From positions 5,456,001 to 5,520,000 of the forward strand of contig CAVPTO010000003.1 in the NCBI GenBank assembly GCA_963708675.1: a stretch of DNA of 64,000 bases, in the 5' to 3' direction. The notes under the pieces were generated by a model. It was given only the letters and a program-made list of their open reading frames with translations. It made no database searches and had not been told where the DNA came from. This DNA is from DATAXP01 sp963708675 (lineage in GTDB: Bacteria > Planctomycetota > Planctomycetia > Pirellulales > PNKZ01). Shown here piece by piece: positions 25,554-34,225 of this stretch. The position numbers were made by a program, and so were the translations under genes. Numbering within the stretch: the stretch's first letter is position 1; each line of letters opens with the position of its first letter.

Positions 25554-27038
25554 CAGCCCGTTGATCTAACGGTTTTCTGAAAGAGTGTCAGGACGTTGCT
25601 TCGAGCCTGACCAGAATTGCATAGCGTTGAATCGAAGAGAAGTATCGATCGAGCGATGAGTGGAATCTTCTGCTGCGTATCGCGGCGAGAAGGTGCGTAA
25701 AGGCGGCGAGCGCGCGAAGACCCTGGAGGGCCTTCGGCTTGCCGGCTCCGAACAATCGACGCAGAATCCGGCCGAGATTGTGCGCCGCAGCCGCCATCAA
25801 GTACCGCTTCGTCACGTCGATCAAGCCTCGCAACCGACTGCGGCGCATCCCGCCCGAGTCGCAGATGTGGGCGAAGCTCCGCTCGACCCGTTCGCTGCGC
25901 AGACGTTGAAGTCGTCGGCCTTTGATGCGCCTCGTGCGGCGCCGATTGCACTCGACGGCGCGACGCTGCGCGGCAGGCTTGTCGTCCCACGAACGATCGT
26001 GTTGTCGCTTCGGCTCGGGAATGTAGGAGCGTATGCCCAGCGACTGGCAGAGCTCGAGCACGGCGGCGCTGTGATAACCTCGGTCGGCCGTCGCTTCCGT
26101 GATCGTCGCCCGGGAGCCAACGGCTTGCAGGTTCATCTCAGCCGCGATCACGCTGTCGACCATCGTTGTTGTATCGCCCGTGTCGCCCGAGTGCACGGTC
26201 GCGGCCAGCACAAGCTCGCTCTTCAGGTCCACGACATGCTCGGCCTTGTAGGCCAAGTGCGTGCGGCCGTCTTTCATCTGCGTGATGCCCGCGTCCGGAT
26301 CATGGGGTGAAACCCAGTCGTCGTTGCTCACCTTCTTGCCTTTGCGCGGCTTGTCATAGCGCCGACGCTCGTCGTCCGTGGGCTCTTCGTCCTCGTCGAT
26401 CACACCTTCTTCATGCATCAGACGTGTGACGTACTCACGCCAATCTTCGCCCGTGTCGCGACGCACGATGCTCTTCATGGCGGCGTTGGCCTCGAGCGTC
26501 GTCGAGTCCACACCTACGGTCTTACCGCTAAGCATCTTCTTCTCGTGCGCGATCCGCAGCACGAACTGAAAGACCTCGTCGAACAGTTCGGACGGCAAGC
26601 GCTTCCGTGTGATCGACAGTGTCGAATGATCGGGCGTCGGCTCTTGCGGCGCGTAATTCAGGAACTCACGCAGGCTCAGGCTATCGCCGCACCGCCAGGC
26701 AATGCCTCGCTGCGAGTCGATGCCCTCGAAGTAGCCCACCAGCAGGATGCGGAAGAACGTCCCCGGGGGAATCGATGCGCGGCCCGGCTTGTCGGCCGCT
26801 TCGTAGAAGGGTTCGCACTTCGCTTCGATCCAGCGGTCGAACCCTGCCTCGGCTAATAACTCGTTGAGCTTCCGGTAAAACGGATGTCCCGCCGAACGGG
26901 CCAACTCCGCCGTCGCCACGAACAGCGAATCCTGCCGACGCTTCCGACGTCCCATCGACATCGCGCCATCCTCCTCATCGAATCATCATCCCAGCCCTCC
27001 CATGAGCATAGCGCGACGGGCAAAAAATCAACAGGCTG
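25554..27038 (-). mobile_element. Complete IS1182-like element (1,485 bp)
   Basis: Ends CAGCCCGTTGAT (left) and ATCAACAGGCTG (right), with a TTAG duplication at 25550-25553 and 27039-27042. It is inserted in reverse orientation in a related copy. Confidence 0.9.
25588..26961 (-). CDS. IS1182-like transposase
   Basis: 457-residue DDE transposase. N-terminal domain (about 1-130, DUF772-like) with GRASIPPGTFFRILLVGYFE and TPDHSTLSITRKRL, catalytic domain starting VGVDSTTLEANAAMKS, then TADRGYHSAAVLELCQSLG and the C-terminal ERSFAHICDSGGMRRSRLRG. All are typical of IS1182-type enzymes. It appears intact, so the element may be active. The ATG pair MSM gives two possible starts. Confidence 0.88.
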   Translation of the reverse strand: MSMGRRKRRQDSLFVATAELARSAGHPFYRKLNELLAEAGFDRWIEAKCEPFYEAADKPGRASIPPGTFFRILLVGYFEGIDSQRGIAWRCGDSLSLREFLNYAPQEPTPDHSTLSITRKRLPSELFDEVFQFVLRIAHEKKMLSGKTVGVDSTTLEANAAMKSIVRRDTGEDWREYVTRLMHEEGVIDEDEEPTDDERRRYDKPRKGKKVSNDDWVSPHDPDAGITQMKDGRTHLAYKAEHVVDLKSELVLAATVHSGDTGDTTTMVDSVIAAEMNLQAVGSRATITEATADRGYHSAAVLELCQSLGIRSYIPEPKRQHDRSWDDKPAAQRRAVECNRRRTRRIKGRRLQRLRSERVERSFAHICDSGGMRRSRLRGLIDVTKRYLMAAAAHNLGRILRRLFGAGKPKALQGLRALAAFTHLLAAIRSRRFHSSLDRYFSSIQRYAILVRLEATS

Positions 27039-28016
27039 TTAGCGGTAAGACCGTAGGTGTGGACTCGACGACGCTCGAGGCCAACGCCGCCATGAAGAGC
27101 ATCGTGCGTCGCGACACGGGCGAAGATTGGCGTGAGTACGTCACACGTCTGATGCATGAAGAAGGTGTGATCGCCGAGGAGGAAGAGCCCACGGACGACG
27201 AGCGTCGGCGCTATGACAAGCAGCGCAAGGGCAAGAAGGTCAGCAACGACGACTGGGTTTCACCCCATGATCCGGACGCGGGCATCACGCAGATGAAAGA
27301 CGGTCGCACGCACCTGGCGTACAAGGCTGAACATGTCGTGGACCTCAAGAGCGAGCTCGTACTCGCAGCGACCGTGCATTCGGGCGACACCGGCGATACG
27401 ACAACGATGGTCGACAGCTTGATCGCGGCCGAGATGAACCTGCAAGCTGCGGGCTCTCAGGCGACGATCACGGAAGCGACGGCCGATCGCGGTTATCACA
27501 GCGCCGCGGTCTTGGAACTCTGTCAGTCGCTGGGCATACGCTCCTACATTCCCGAGCCGAAGCGACAACACGATCGTTCGTGGGACGACAAGCCTCCCGC
27601 GCAGCGTCGCGCCGTCGAGTGCAATCGGCGCCGCACGAGGCGCATCAAAGGCCGACGACTTCAACGACTTCGCAGCGAACGGGTCGAGCGGAGCTTCGCC
27701 CACATCTGCGACTCGGGCGGAATGCGCCGCAGTTGGTTGCGAGGCTTGGTCGATGTGACGAAGCGGTACTTAATGGCGGCTGCGGCGCACAATCTCGGCC
27801 GGATTCTGCGTCGACTGTTCGGAGTCGGAAAGCCGAAGGCCCTCCAGGGTCTTCGCGCGCTCGCCGCCCTTATGCACCTTCTCGCCGCGATGCGCAGTAG
27901 AAGATTCAACCCGGCGCTCGATCCATACTTCGCTTCGATCCAACGCTACGCAATTCTGAGCCCGTTCGATGCAACGTCCTGACTCACATCCAGAAAACCG
28001 TTAGATCAACGGGCTG

Positions 28017-28373
28017 CTAGAGAAGGCTGTGGCCCGTGCGCCGATTCCAATCATGGGATCGGTGCACGGGCGGGCTACGGGGCATCGAGCGCGCAGCTTC
28101 GTTGATGCTCGCATTCGTTTAGCTATGCTGAAGCCACCAAGCCCAAATCGAAGGTGGTGAGGAATGTCAGCCCAGCGCTACACTCCAGCGGCGCGCAGTC
28201 GGTCAGTTCGTTGGAATTGTCTCTGACAATCAAAATGACTTCATTGGCCCACAATGTGCGCCGTGATGGCGGCTCTTCCGAACAAATCCGCACGTGTTGC
28301 AGAGCGGATAAACCATCGTGCTCACCCGGAGAATGGCTTCATCTTGGGAGCAGGTCTCGAATGCGACGTCGCA
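28017..28373. other. Intergenic region with one hairpin
   Basis: GCCCGTGCGCCGATTCC and GGGATCGGTGCACGGGC (28032-28071) form a long imperfect stem. No gene is seen in the rest of the interval. Confidence 0.35.
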
Positions 28374-28904
28374 TCACTTTTTCTCGTAATGTTCGGCGGC
28401 AGTACGGAGGCCAACTCCAACGCAAAAGGACACTGCCATCCCAAGCAGAAAGACGGCGGCTTTTTCAACGTCGAGCTGCACAAGGTGATAAATGGCCCCA
28501 CAGATGCAGACAATCAGCGACAGCATGCAGTATCCCGCAAACTCAAACCAAGGCAATTTTGAGAGCCAAATCGCGTTGACCGGTGTAGCCGCACGTTCCT
28601 TGTTCCAACTCTTGCCGCACTTGAAGCACTGATGAGCGGTTGGCGTCAACAGCCGCTCTTGGCAATACGGGCAGTCGCCGTAGCGGAATGAAAACTTCTG
28701 GCTGCATGACGGGCGTGTTACCGCGAGCGACTTACTCGTCTGGGGTAGCCGCAACATGCGGCCACAATGAACGCATGGGATCGTCGCGCGATCAACTTTA
28801 CCTTCTGGCCCGGCAGCTCCCGACTCTTTTCTTTCACGGAGCCGCGACGCAAAACGCTTATGAAGTTGGGCACCCGCATATGCGCCGATCGCAGAGGCGC
28901 CCAT
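28374..28904 (-). CDS. Zinc-ribbon membrane protein, probably N-terminally damaged
   Basis: The frame is 176 residues from the Met at 28904 and is continuous upstream with a transposase scrap, so the true start may be lost. It has zinc-ribbon Cys pairs (CVHCGRMLRL, YGDCPYCQERL, QCFKCGKSW) and two C-terminal membrane segments (FAGYCMLSLIVCICGAIYHL and AAVFLLGMAVSFCVGVGL). Membrane proteins with cytosolic zinc ribbons are common and functionally diverse. No neighbour clarifies its role. Confidence 0.55.
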   Translation of the reverse strand: MGASAIGAYAGAQLHKRFASRLRERKESGAAGPEGKVDRATIPCVHCGRMLRLPQTSKSLAVTRPSCSQKFSFRYGDCPYCQERLLTPTAHQCFKCGKSWNKERAATPVNAIWLSKLPWFEFAGYCMLSLIVCICGAIYHLVQLDVEKAAVFLLGMAVSFCVGVGLRTAAEHYEKK

Positions 28905-28932
28905 CGCGGCGACGAACGGCAAATGCTTCCAC

Positions 28933-29013
28933 GGCGCGTAGTTCAGGAACTCACGCAGGCTCAGGCTATCGCCGCACCGCCAGGCAATGCCCCGCTGCGA
29001 GTCGATGCCCTCG
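28933..29013 (-). mobile_element. 81-bp scrap of an IS1182-like transposase gene
   Basis: Encodes FEGIDSQRGIAWRCGDSLSL and REFLNYAP, identical to residues in the intact transposase at 25588-26961. It has no element ends and joins a truncated SRAP gene to the zinc-ribbon gene, so it marks an illegitimate rearrangement. Confidence 0.8.
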
Positions 29014-29551
29014 AACAGGATCGAGCCACACGTCCCACGCGTCCTTCGGGAGAATGACCGGCATGCGGTCGTGGATCGGCGCCATGAGCGGGTTGGCGTC
29101 CGTGGTGATGATCGTGGCTGAATCAATCTTTGTCTCGTCCTGCTTCCAACGCGCAGCCAGTCCGGCAAAGGCAAAGGGCTGATCATCCCTCAGCCGGATG
29201 AAGTACGGCTGTTTCGTTTTCGAGTCCAATTCTTCCACTCGTAAAACCCATCTGCGACGACGAGGCAGCGGTCCGTCTTGAACGAGGAGCGGAAGGCAGG
29301 CTTGTCGGCAACCGTTTCAGCCCGGGCGTTGATCAGGCTGTTGCCAATCTTCTGGTCCTTCGCCCAGAACGGGATCAGTCCCCACTTGCGCGGCATCGCG
29401 ATCCGTTTCCATCGACGAGGCTGATCGTCAGGATCTGCTGTGTTGGGGCTACGTTGTACCGGGACACGGGTTCGTATTCCGGCCGGGCCTCGGCTGCGAA
29501 CGTCTGAAGGATCTGATTGAGTTTTGTCCGAAGCGTGAAGCGTCCGCACAT
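29014..29551 (-). pseudogene. SRAP-domain (YedK/HMCES-like) protease gene, broken
   Basis: SRAP proteins crosslink to abasic sites in single-stranded DNA through Cys2. Here MCGRFTLRTKL begins at 29551, with RYNVAPTQQ; the frame then shifts near 29405 to MPRKWGLIPFWAKD, SLINARAET and DGFYEW, shifts again near 29240 to EELDSKTKQPYFIRL and HDRMPVIL, and is cut at 29013 by a transposase scrap. All active-site elements (Cys2, Asn/Glu, His) can be recognised but lie in three frames, so the gene is dead. Confidence 0.85.
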
Positions 29552-29608
29552 GGTCCACCAATAAAAAAGGCCTCGCCGTTTCCGACGAGGCCCCATCGTG
29601 CGTTTCGG

Positions 29609-29785
29609 TTACTTCCCGAGTTCCTTCGCAACGTCCTTCGCCATCGGGCCGACTTTCTGGACGGCCTTCTTCAGCTCGTCGTGGCTCACGCTCCACTTCT
29701 TCGACCAGTCGTTGAGCTCGTACGGTTCGTTCACATTTACACGATCACGGTCGGGTTTGCCGACCTCCTTGGTGCTATCGGCCAT
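29609..29785 (-). CDS. DUF3606-family small protein
   Basis: 58 residues; the ATG at 29783-29785 follows GGAG. The product, MADSTKEVGKPDRDRVNVNE through VSHDELKKAVQKVGPMAKDV, matches the DUF3606 pattern (Pro-Asp-Arg-x-Arg-Val/Ile-x-Val-x-Glu ... Val-Gly). These short helical proteins are widespread in Gram-negative bacteria and have no established role. It is probably in one unit with the downstream SRAP remnant. Confidence 0.85.
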   Translation of the reverse strand: MADSTKEVGKPDRDRVNVNEPYELNDWSKKWSVSHDELKKAVQKVGPMAKDVAKELGK

Positions 29786-29808
29786 GGTAGGTCTCCTAGA
29801 AGAACGCC

Positions 29809-30057
29809 CTACGCCGCAATACCGCAACTCTCGAACCACTCGGCGACCTTCGTCCCCCGGACGCCCCTGTTCTTGCGGCCGTTGTTCGGAAGCCATCGAA
29901 GTCCCCCGACACTGACGGTCATGGTGCCGAGTTTCCGGCGCTTCTTCTTCCACTTTTCCCACACTTCGAAGGTCACGCCGGGCTTTCCGATGGGGAGCCT
30001 TTGGCTGACCGTTGCCGTCACGTATTTGGTTGGCCGACCCGGTTGTCTGCCTTTCAT
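29809..30057 (-). CDS. Small basic hypothetical protein
   Basis: 82 residues starting MKGRQPGRPTKYVTATVSQR at 30057. It is strongly basic (WEKWKKKRRKLGTMTVSVGG) and carries a GRPTK AT-hook-like start and a C-terminal GTKVAEWFESCGI. Probably DNA-associated. It lies 23 bases upstream of the DUF3606 gene in the same direction. I recall similar sequences only in planctomycetes. Confidence 0.6.
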   Translation of the reverse strand: MKGRQPGRPTKYVTATVSQRLPIGKPGVTFEVWEKWKKKRRKLGTMTVSVGGLRWLPNNGRKNRGVRGTKVAEWFESCGIAA

Positions 30058-30213
30058 GTGTCTTCTCCGAAACCCCTGCTTTAACGGAGAATTATACGCC
30101 CGTAGTGGACAGAAGTCCATCGGTCGCGAGACTGCCGAAATGATCCTCGACTGGCAGGCAAAAGTCGTGAAAGAACAGCTCGGGCCGGGGCTTCGGTACT
30201 CGGGAGACTCCGG

Positions 30214-30475
30214 GATGAAGTCCGCCGCGAGACGTTCAACGAGGGCGGTCTTGACGCCATCCTTCACCTGCTGCCGCTTCGTGATGAGTTCTTCGGCGGT
30301 GTACTGAGCTGTGATTGCTTTGGTCGCTTCTTGAATCGCAGGATCAACGACACGGGCCTTGTAGTCGGTGCCGATGTTTTGGAACAGGTCGCCGACCTTG
30401 CCCGGCACGAGGTGATAGTTGAGGGCGAGGGTCGCGCGGACGTTCTGGAGCTCCTTTGAAGCGGCGGAGGCTCGC
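30214..30475 (-). pseudogene. SPFH/prohibitin-family gene fragment
   Basis: The translated segment KELQNVRATLALNYHLVPGK, VGDLFQNIGTDYKARVVDP, EELITKRQQVKDGVKTALV matches the SPFH/band-7 core. Both ends are missing: upstream it is joined out of frame to another truncated gene near 30480, downstream it stops after ERLAADFI. It is a gene fragment, not a working gene. Confidence 0.8.
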
Positions 30476-30482
30476 ACCCACG

Positions 30483-31415
30483 ACGAGCAACGAATCCAAG
30501 ACGCTCAACGTCTCGATTACGGTCGAGCACGACGACCTGGTGACGGCCCTTCCACTTATCTCCCCACTTGAGGAAACCGTGCGCACCGTCGAACACAACT
30601 CCCATTTCGACGTTGCTGATTACGTCATCAGAAGGAGGTTCGGCCCCGAGCGAAACAAGGGCGGAGCGGTGGGACTGCTGTTCTGTGACAAAACGGTCCA
30701 CCCTGAGAACGTCTTGAAGCTGACCCTCGGCATGGCGATCGCCATTGACGTGTATCGCTAGCGGAGTCTTTCGGATTTCGTGTTCGAGAGTGTTTCTCCG
30801 GCCGACGATGGCGCAGCAGAGTTTTGAGCGAAGACCGAGTTGCACCGGGTCGGCTTCCCCGAGAAGGCCGTCGACAAACTGGTTTGCGAACCGCGCGTTC
30901 TCTCCGCCTTGTTTTTTTGGCAATTTCCCGGAGTGGCGGGCGGGCTGCACTTGAAGTGAGTGCGATTCACCGACGAGATAAGTCCGGCCGCCCCCATCCT
31001 TGGAATGAACCTGCACCCGCACATATAGTTTTCCGGAAACCTCGTCTGGTCCCTGCAGAATACCCTTGAATGTCTTTCCCGGTCTTGGCCGGTAGATGAC
31101 AGGTGTTCCAGCAGGCAAGTCAAACAACGATTCAAAGTGGCCGACTTCAGAAGCGCGATCCCGCTTCGCTGCGTCGCTGACAATCATTCCAAGACTGACA
31201 AACGCTGCACCGAATGCTCGCGTCGGTACGACTATCGCTGAGATGATCCTGCTTTCGGATTGATCCGCAGATGCCAGTTGCTTGCCGACATTGATGAAAT
31301 ACTCGGCCCAGTCCGGGAGGCTGTACCAGTTCCCGGAGTCCTCAAAATGCAGGCTGACAGGTGTAATAGCGTCGACTGGCACGATGGTTCCCGATGCAAG
31401 CTGCGGATACCCCAC
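30483..31415 (-). pseudogene. Unrecognised gene, truncated at its 3' end
   Basis: About 310 codons of convincing coding sequence from a GTG at 31415. The same frame is open a further 20 codons upstream (RFRYWLPAHRTRKI), so the real start may also be missing. Features: SLHFEDSGNWYSLPDWAEYF near the N terminus, TPVIYRPRPGKTFKGILQGP in the middle and VVFDGAHGFLKWGDKWKGR near the break, where an SPFH fragment takes over in another frame. The 'VFDGA' plus later 'VVVLDRN' pattern could belong to a nucleotide-dependent enzyme, but I cannot name it. Confidence 0.5.
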
Positions 31416-31775
31416 GATCTTACGGGTTCGGTGTGCGGGCAGCCAGTAGCGAAAACGGCATGGCGATCTAATTTAAGTCCCTCGGGCCAAGCGGCTTATG
31501 GCCGTCGCATCGGATTGACTTAGAGTCGTGAACAAGCATTCTGAAATGCGTTTGGCTTGGGTAGGTGCCTTCGCTTGTCTTCGCTTCCCTGAAGGCACTT
31601 TCTGTTCGATTTTGCCAGGTACAGAAGGCTCGATGAGCCGTATTCCGGAATGGGAGCCGTTGATTGCGGTGGATTAAACGATTTGACGCGCCGTTAAGAA
31701 GGTTAAGTATTCTCTTGAGTTAGGAAGTTAGCTGTTCGGCAAGCCGTTGATCCCATTCTGAAATCCGGCGGCGCC

Positions 31776-31980
31776 TGCGCCCAATCGCCCGAATGCTTGC
31801 GCCCGTTCGCCCGTGCCCGCGTGCGCCCATTCGCCCGAGTGCGTTGCGCCCATTCGCCCGACGGTATCCACAGGCTGCGAGTTAGAGTTCGTTCTGAGTT
31901 CGGCTCTCGCGTGCAATCGACGCAAGAATTGCACGGACTGCGCGAACGTCGCAGAAGGGTTGCGCCTAATCGCCCGTGTT
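31776..31980. repeat. Iteron array: candidate plasmid replication origin (oriV)
   Basis: Five copies of a TTGCGCCCATTCGCCCGAG-like repeat start at 31776, 31798, 31821, 31844 and 31960; the first four are spaced 22-23 bases, about two helical turns. A DnaA-box-like GTATCCACA lies at 31864-31872. A T/A-richer segment is at 31700-31735. The array overlaps the 3' end of repA. This is the layout of an iteron-regulated theta origin. Confidence 0.75.
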
Positions 31981-32901
31981 GTCGCTTGCTAACGTGCTGT
32001 GTTCCCACGATTGTGTAGGAGCAGCCGTCACTTCCCTTTTGGACGGCGAGAACGCGAGGCCTTGATTGCAGGCCAAATGCTGGCGATGCACAAAAGTCAC
32101 GATCTCATTGCCGTGAATGTCGCGTCCCATTGAAAGCTCGTATTCAGGCAAGGCGTTGGATAGGACAACCTGCCGAATGTCGATCGCAAAATCGGACAAC
32201 CGTGCGGCGGAACCGGACTTCGCGTGGAGTTGCTTCATCGTGAACCTCCAGCCGTGTTCTTGGCTGCCCGCATGTTTGCGAGCCACGCGGTACAGCCACC
32301 GTTCGATGCCGCCGGTCAGTAAGAAGTAGTCTTCGTGAATGGTGAGCACCCCTCCCCGTTCGACAACGCCCGAATAGAGCCAGTCGGGCAAAGTGATCGT
32401 CATGCCGCTTGGGTCGCCGGTTGCCTCGTCGATGGTCTCGGTCCAGCTTTCGAGCCAATGGAACGAGGCAAACTTCTTCTTACCCTGGGCGCGAATGTTC
32501 GTGCGCACTGCCGTATGGGTCAGTCGTTCCAGTGCGGCACGGAGCCGTTGATAATCTGCTCCGCCGCCTGAGCGTCGAATGGAACGCAGCAGGTTATAAG
32601 GATGGAATTGAATCGTCCGGTTTGGCTTCAGTCCCGAGTCGAGTGCCTCGATGATTTGCGTTGAAGCCCAGATAAGGATGTCGGCGTCCCAAATGGTCGC
32701 CATGCCGAATTGCGGGTTGGCACTGACTTCGATCCACACGTTGCCGACTTTGTATTCGATCGGCGTGTGCCTGGGTCGCTTGGCCAGGCTGAAGAATGGC
32801 CGCTCCATCGTGTCGCGTTGATCGCGGACCGGAATGTCGGCGAAGCTGGCCGCGAACAGGTCGGGCTGGTTGTCGCCCCGCGGTGCCGGCCGCCGGACCA
32901 T
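31966..32901 (-). CDS. Plasmid replication initiator (RepA-like)
   Basis: 311 residues. The central part resembles the plasmid RepA 'replication initiator protein A' family: PRHTPIEYKVGNVWIEVSAN, MATIWDADILIWASTQI, FHPYNLLRSI, then a helix-turn-helix region and LPDWLYSGVVERGGVLTIHE. Such proteins bind iterons and recruit host helicase. It is followed by an iteron array and preceded by partition genes. The Ser/Thr-rich C terminus overlaps the last iteron. Confidence 0.85.
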   Translation of the reverse strand: MVRRPAPRGDNQPDLFAASFADIPVRDQRDTMERPFFSLAKRPRHTPIEYKVGNVWIEVSANPQFGMATIWDADILIWASTQIIEALDSGLKPNRTIQFHPYNLLRSIRRSGGGADYQRLRAALERLTHTAVRTNIRAQGKKKFASFHWLESWTETIDEATGDPSGMTITLPDWLYSGVVERGGVLTIHEDYFLLTGGIERWLYRVARKHAGSQEHGWRFTMKQLHAKSGSAARLSDFAIDIRQVVLSNALPEYELSMGRDIHGNEIVTFVHRQHLACNQGLAFSPSKREVTAAPTQSWEHSTLASDNTGD

Positions 32902-32971
32902 TCTCAGCCCCGCGAATCGCCGTCATCGAGACGGCAGTTGATCTTAGAATCGTATTTCTGTGAAATCGTAT

Positions 32972-33223
32972 TCACGATGGCAGTCCCTGCTCCGAGGTAT
33001 TCGGAAACCGCCGTTCGAGCAACTCGCGAATCTCGTCGGCCATGACCAAGTCTTGCATCGCGCATTGGCTTTTAATCCGTTTGTGCAATTTCAGTGACAC
33101 GTCGATGGTGAGTCTTTTCATCGGCTCGCGGTTATCTGTTTCGCGATCGTGTACCCAATCATCGACGCTGCCCGCTTGCTGGGTACTGGGACGTTTGGCT
33201 TCGAAGCTGATCTTCTTGCTCAT
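32972..33223 (-). CDS. Ribbon-helix-helix partition or regulatory protein
   Basis: 83 residues. The C-terminal half, KRLTIDVSLKLHKRIKSQCA and VMADEIRELLERRF, is a ribbon-helix-helix fold like ParG/CopG; the N terminus is a flexible basic tail (MSKKISFEAKRPSTQQ). Its ATG overlaps the parA stop by 4 bases. It probably binds the centromere/operator and stimulates ParA. Direct repeats AATCGTATT 16 bases apart (32948 and 32964) lie just downstream, before repA. Confidence 0.8.
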   Translation of the reverse strand: MSKKISFEAKRPSTQQAGSVDDWVHDRETDNREPMKRLTIDVSLKLHKRIKSQCAMQDLVMADEIRELLERRFPNTSEQGLPS

Positions 33224-33855
33224 GACAGCATCCCTTCCACTTCTTCGGCCAGTTGGTCCATTTCCTTGCTGGCTAGCATTTCAGGGTCCAGGTCATACAC
33301 CGTCCGCCCTTGCGTGGCGCTTTCGGCAAAGGCGACTCGTTGACAGATAGCCGTCTTCAGAACAGGAATCGGGTGTTTCGACAAGGCTTCGGCAACGTCA
33401 CGACCAATCGCCGTATTTACGATTTTACGATTGATGACGAATGCTTTTTTAAGGTTGGGCGTGAACACCATCGCTTCGTTGAACAAGTCGATGATTTCCT
33501 CCGCAGCCCATACGTCATACGGGGATGGCTGCACCGGAACGAGCACTAGGTCGCTAGCCCCGACAGCCGACTTGGCCACGTCGTACACTCGGGGCGGCCC
33601 GTCGATAATGACCAACTCGTAATTGATGGCCAGAGCAGGCAGTTCCTTATGGATGGAATTCTTGGGCAAGCCGACGACCGGAAATAGTGGTTGCCCGTGG
33701 CGGGCGGCTGCCCAATCGAGGGCGCTCCCCTGTGGGTCGGCATCAATGAGCAGGACGCGGCGCTTCTTGCGAGCAAATGCGGTAGCTAAGTGGACGGCGA
33801 GCGTTGTCTTGCCGACACCCCCTTTTTGATTGAGTATTGCGATGACCTTGGGCAT
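33220..33855 (-). CDS. parA: ParA-family partition ATPase
   Basis: 211 residues. Deviant Walker A KGGVGKTTLAVHLA at residues 10-23, LLIDADPQGSALDWA (Walker A', switch I), VIIDGPPRV (Walker B). Being short, without an N-terminal helix-turn-helix, it is a type Ib ParA, which fits the small RHH partner downstream. It drives segregation of plasmids or integrated elements. The start ATG is at 33853-33855. Confidence 0.92.
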   Translation of the reverse strand: MPKVIAILNQKGGVGKTTLAVHLATAFARKKRRVLLIDADPQGSALDWAAARHGQPLFPVVGLPKNSIHKELPALAINYELVIIDGPPRVYDVAKSAVGASDLVLVPVQPSPYDVWAAEEIIDLFNEAMVFTPNLKKAFVINRKIVNTAIGRDVAEALSKHPIPVLKTAICQRVAFAESATQGRTVYDLDPEMLASKEMDQLAEEVEGMLS

Positions 33856-33868
33856 GTTCCGTCGTGAT

Positions 33869-33883
33869 TACGATTTTACGATT
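33869..33883. promoter_or_regulatory. Operator-like direct repeat upstream of parA
   Basis: TACGATTTTACGATT occurs here, 14 bases before the parA start, and again exactly at 33418-33432 inside parA. Variants (AATCGTATT at 32948 and 32964; AGTCGTATCGTCGCAATTACGAC near 33967) also surround the module. They may be binding sites for the RHH protein. Confidence 0.45.
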
Positions 33884-34036
33884 GCACTTCGTCAGTACGG
33901 CGAATTGGCAATCAAGTCAATCGAAATCGACAATCGGCAGCACGGGCGATTAGGCGCAGAATCGCAAAGTCGTATCGTCGCAATTACGACGACACAGAAG
34001 GTAGTGAAGCCGGCTTTGCGCTTCGTCGCAAAATCG

Positions 34037-34083
34037 TTTTCACGGTGAAAACCCTCCTTAGCACTGCTAAGGGAAGACGTCTG
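34037..34083. repeat. Dispersed 46-bp palindromic repeat, copy 1
   Basis: TTTCACGGTGAAA followed by CCTTAGCACTGCTAAGG and GAAGACGTCTG. A second copy with about 5 mismatches lies at 62051-62096. The core is an 18-bp hyphenated palindrome. It lies in the gene-free interval between parA and the methyltransferase operon. Confidence 0.6.
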
Positions 34084-34225
34084 ACAACGAAGTTGTCCGG
34101 GAATAAATCAACTTCAGTAAAACAGCCAGGCAGCCAGGATGGATGCCTGGACCTTCTGTTCACCGTGAAAGAAATAGCTTTGGGAGCGGGGCGTGACGCC
34201 CACGCGACTCGATCAGTTGAGCAGC

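Larger units (their letters stand above)
25120..27982 (+). pseudogene. IS1182-like transposase, disrupted
   Basis: The N-terminal 145 codons (25120-25553) match residues 1-145 of the intact transposase on the other strand, ending at AHEKKMLS. The frame resumes after the inserted element at about 27043 with GKTVGVDSTTLEANAAMKS and runs to 27982. Removing the insertion and one TTAG restores one continuous frame. The copy differs from the intact one at scattered residues, so they are related, not identical. Confidence 0.9.
25044..28016 (+). mobile_element. IS1182-like element interrupted by an inverted relative
   Basis: Starts CAGCCTGTTGAT and ends ATCAACGGGCTG, imperfect 12-bp inverted repeats, flanked by CTAG on both sides (25040-25043, 28017-28020), a 4-bp target duplication. 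The transposase gene is split by a second element at 25554-27038. Confidence 0.85.

Noticed and set aside
29014..29551. Functional SRAP protein by programmed frameshifting
   Set aside because: Two separate frame changes without slippery runs, plus a 3' truncation, point to a dead gene.
31776..31980. CRISPR array
   Set aside because: The repeats are short, spaced by only 1-3 bases in the first four copies, have no spacers of even length and sit beside repA, which fits iterons.
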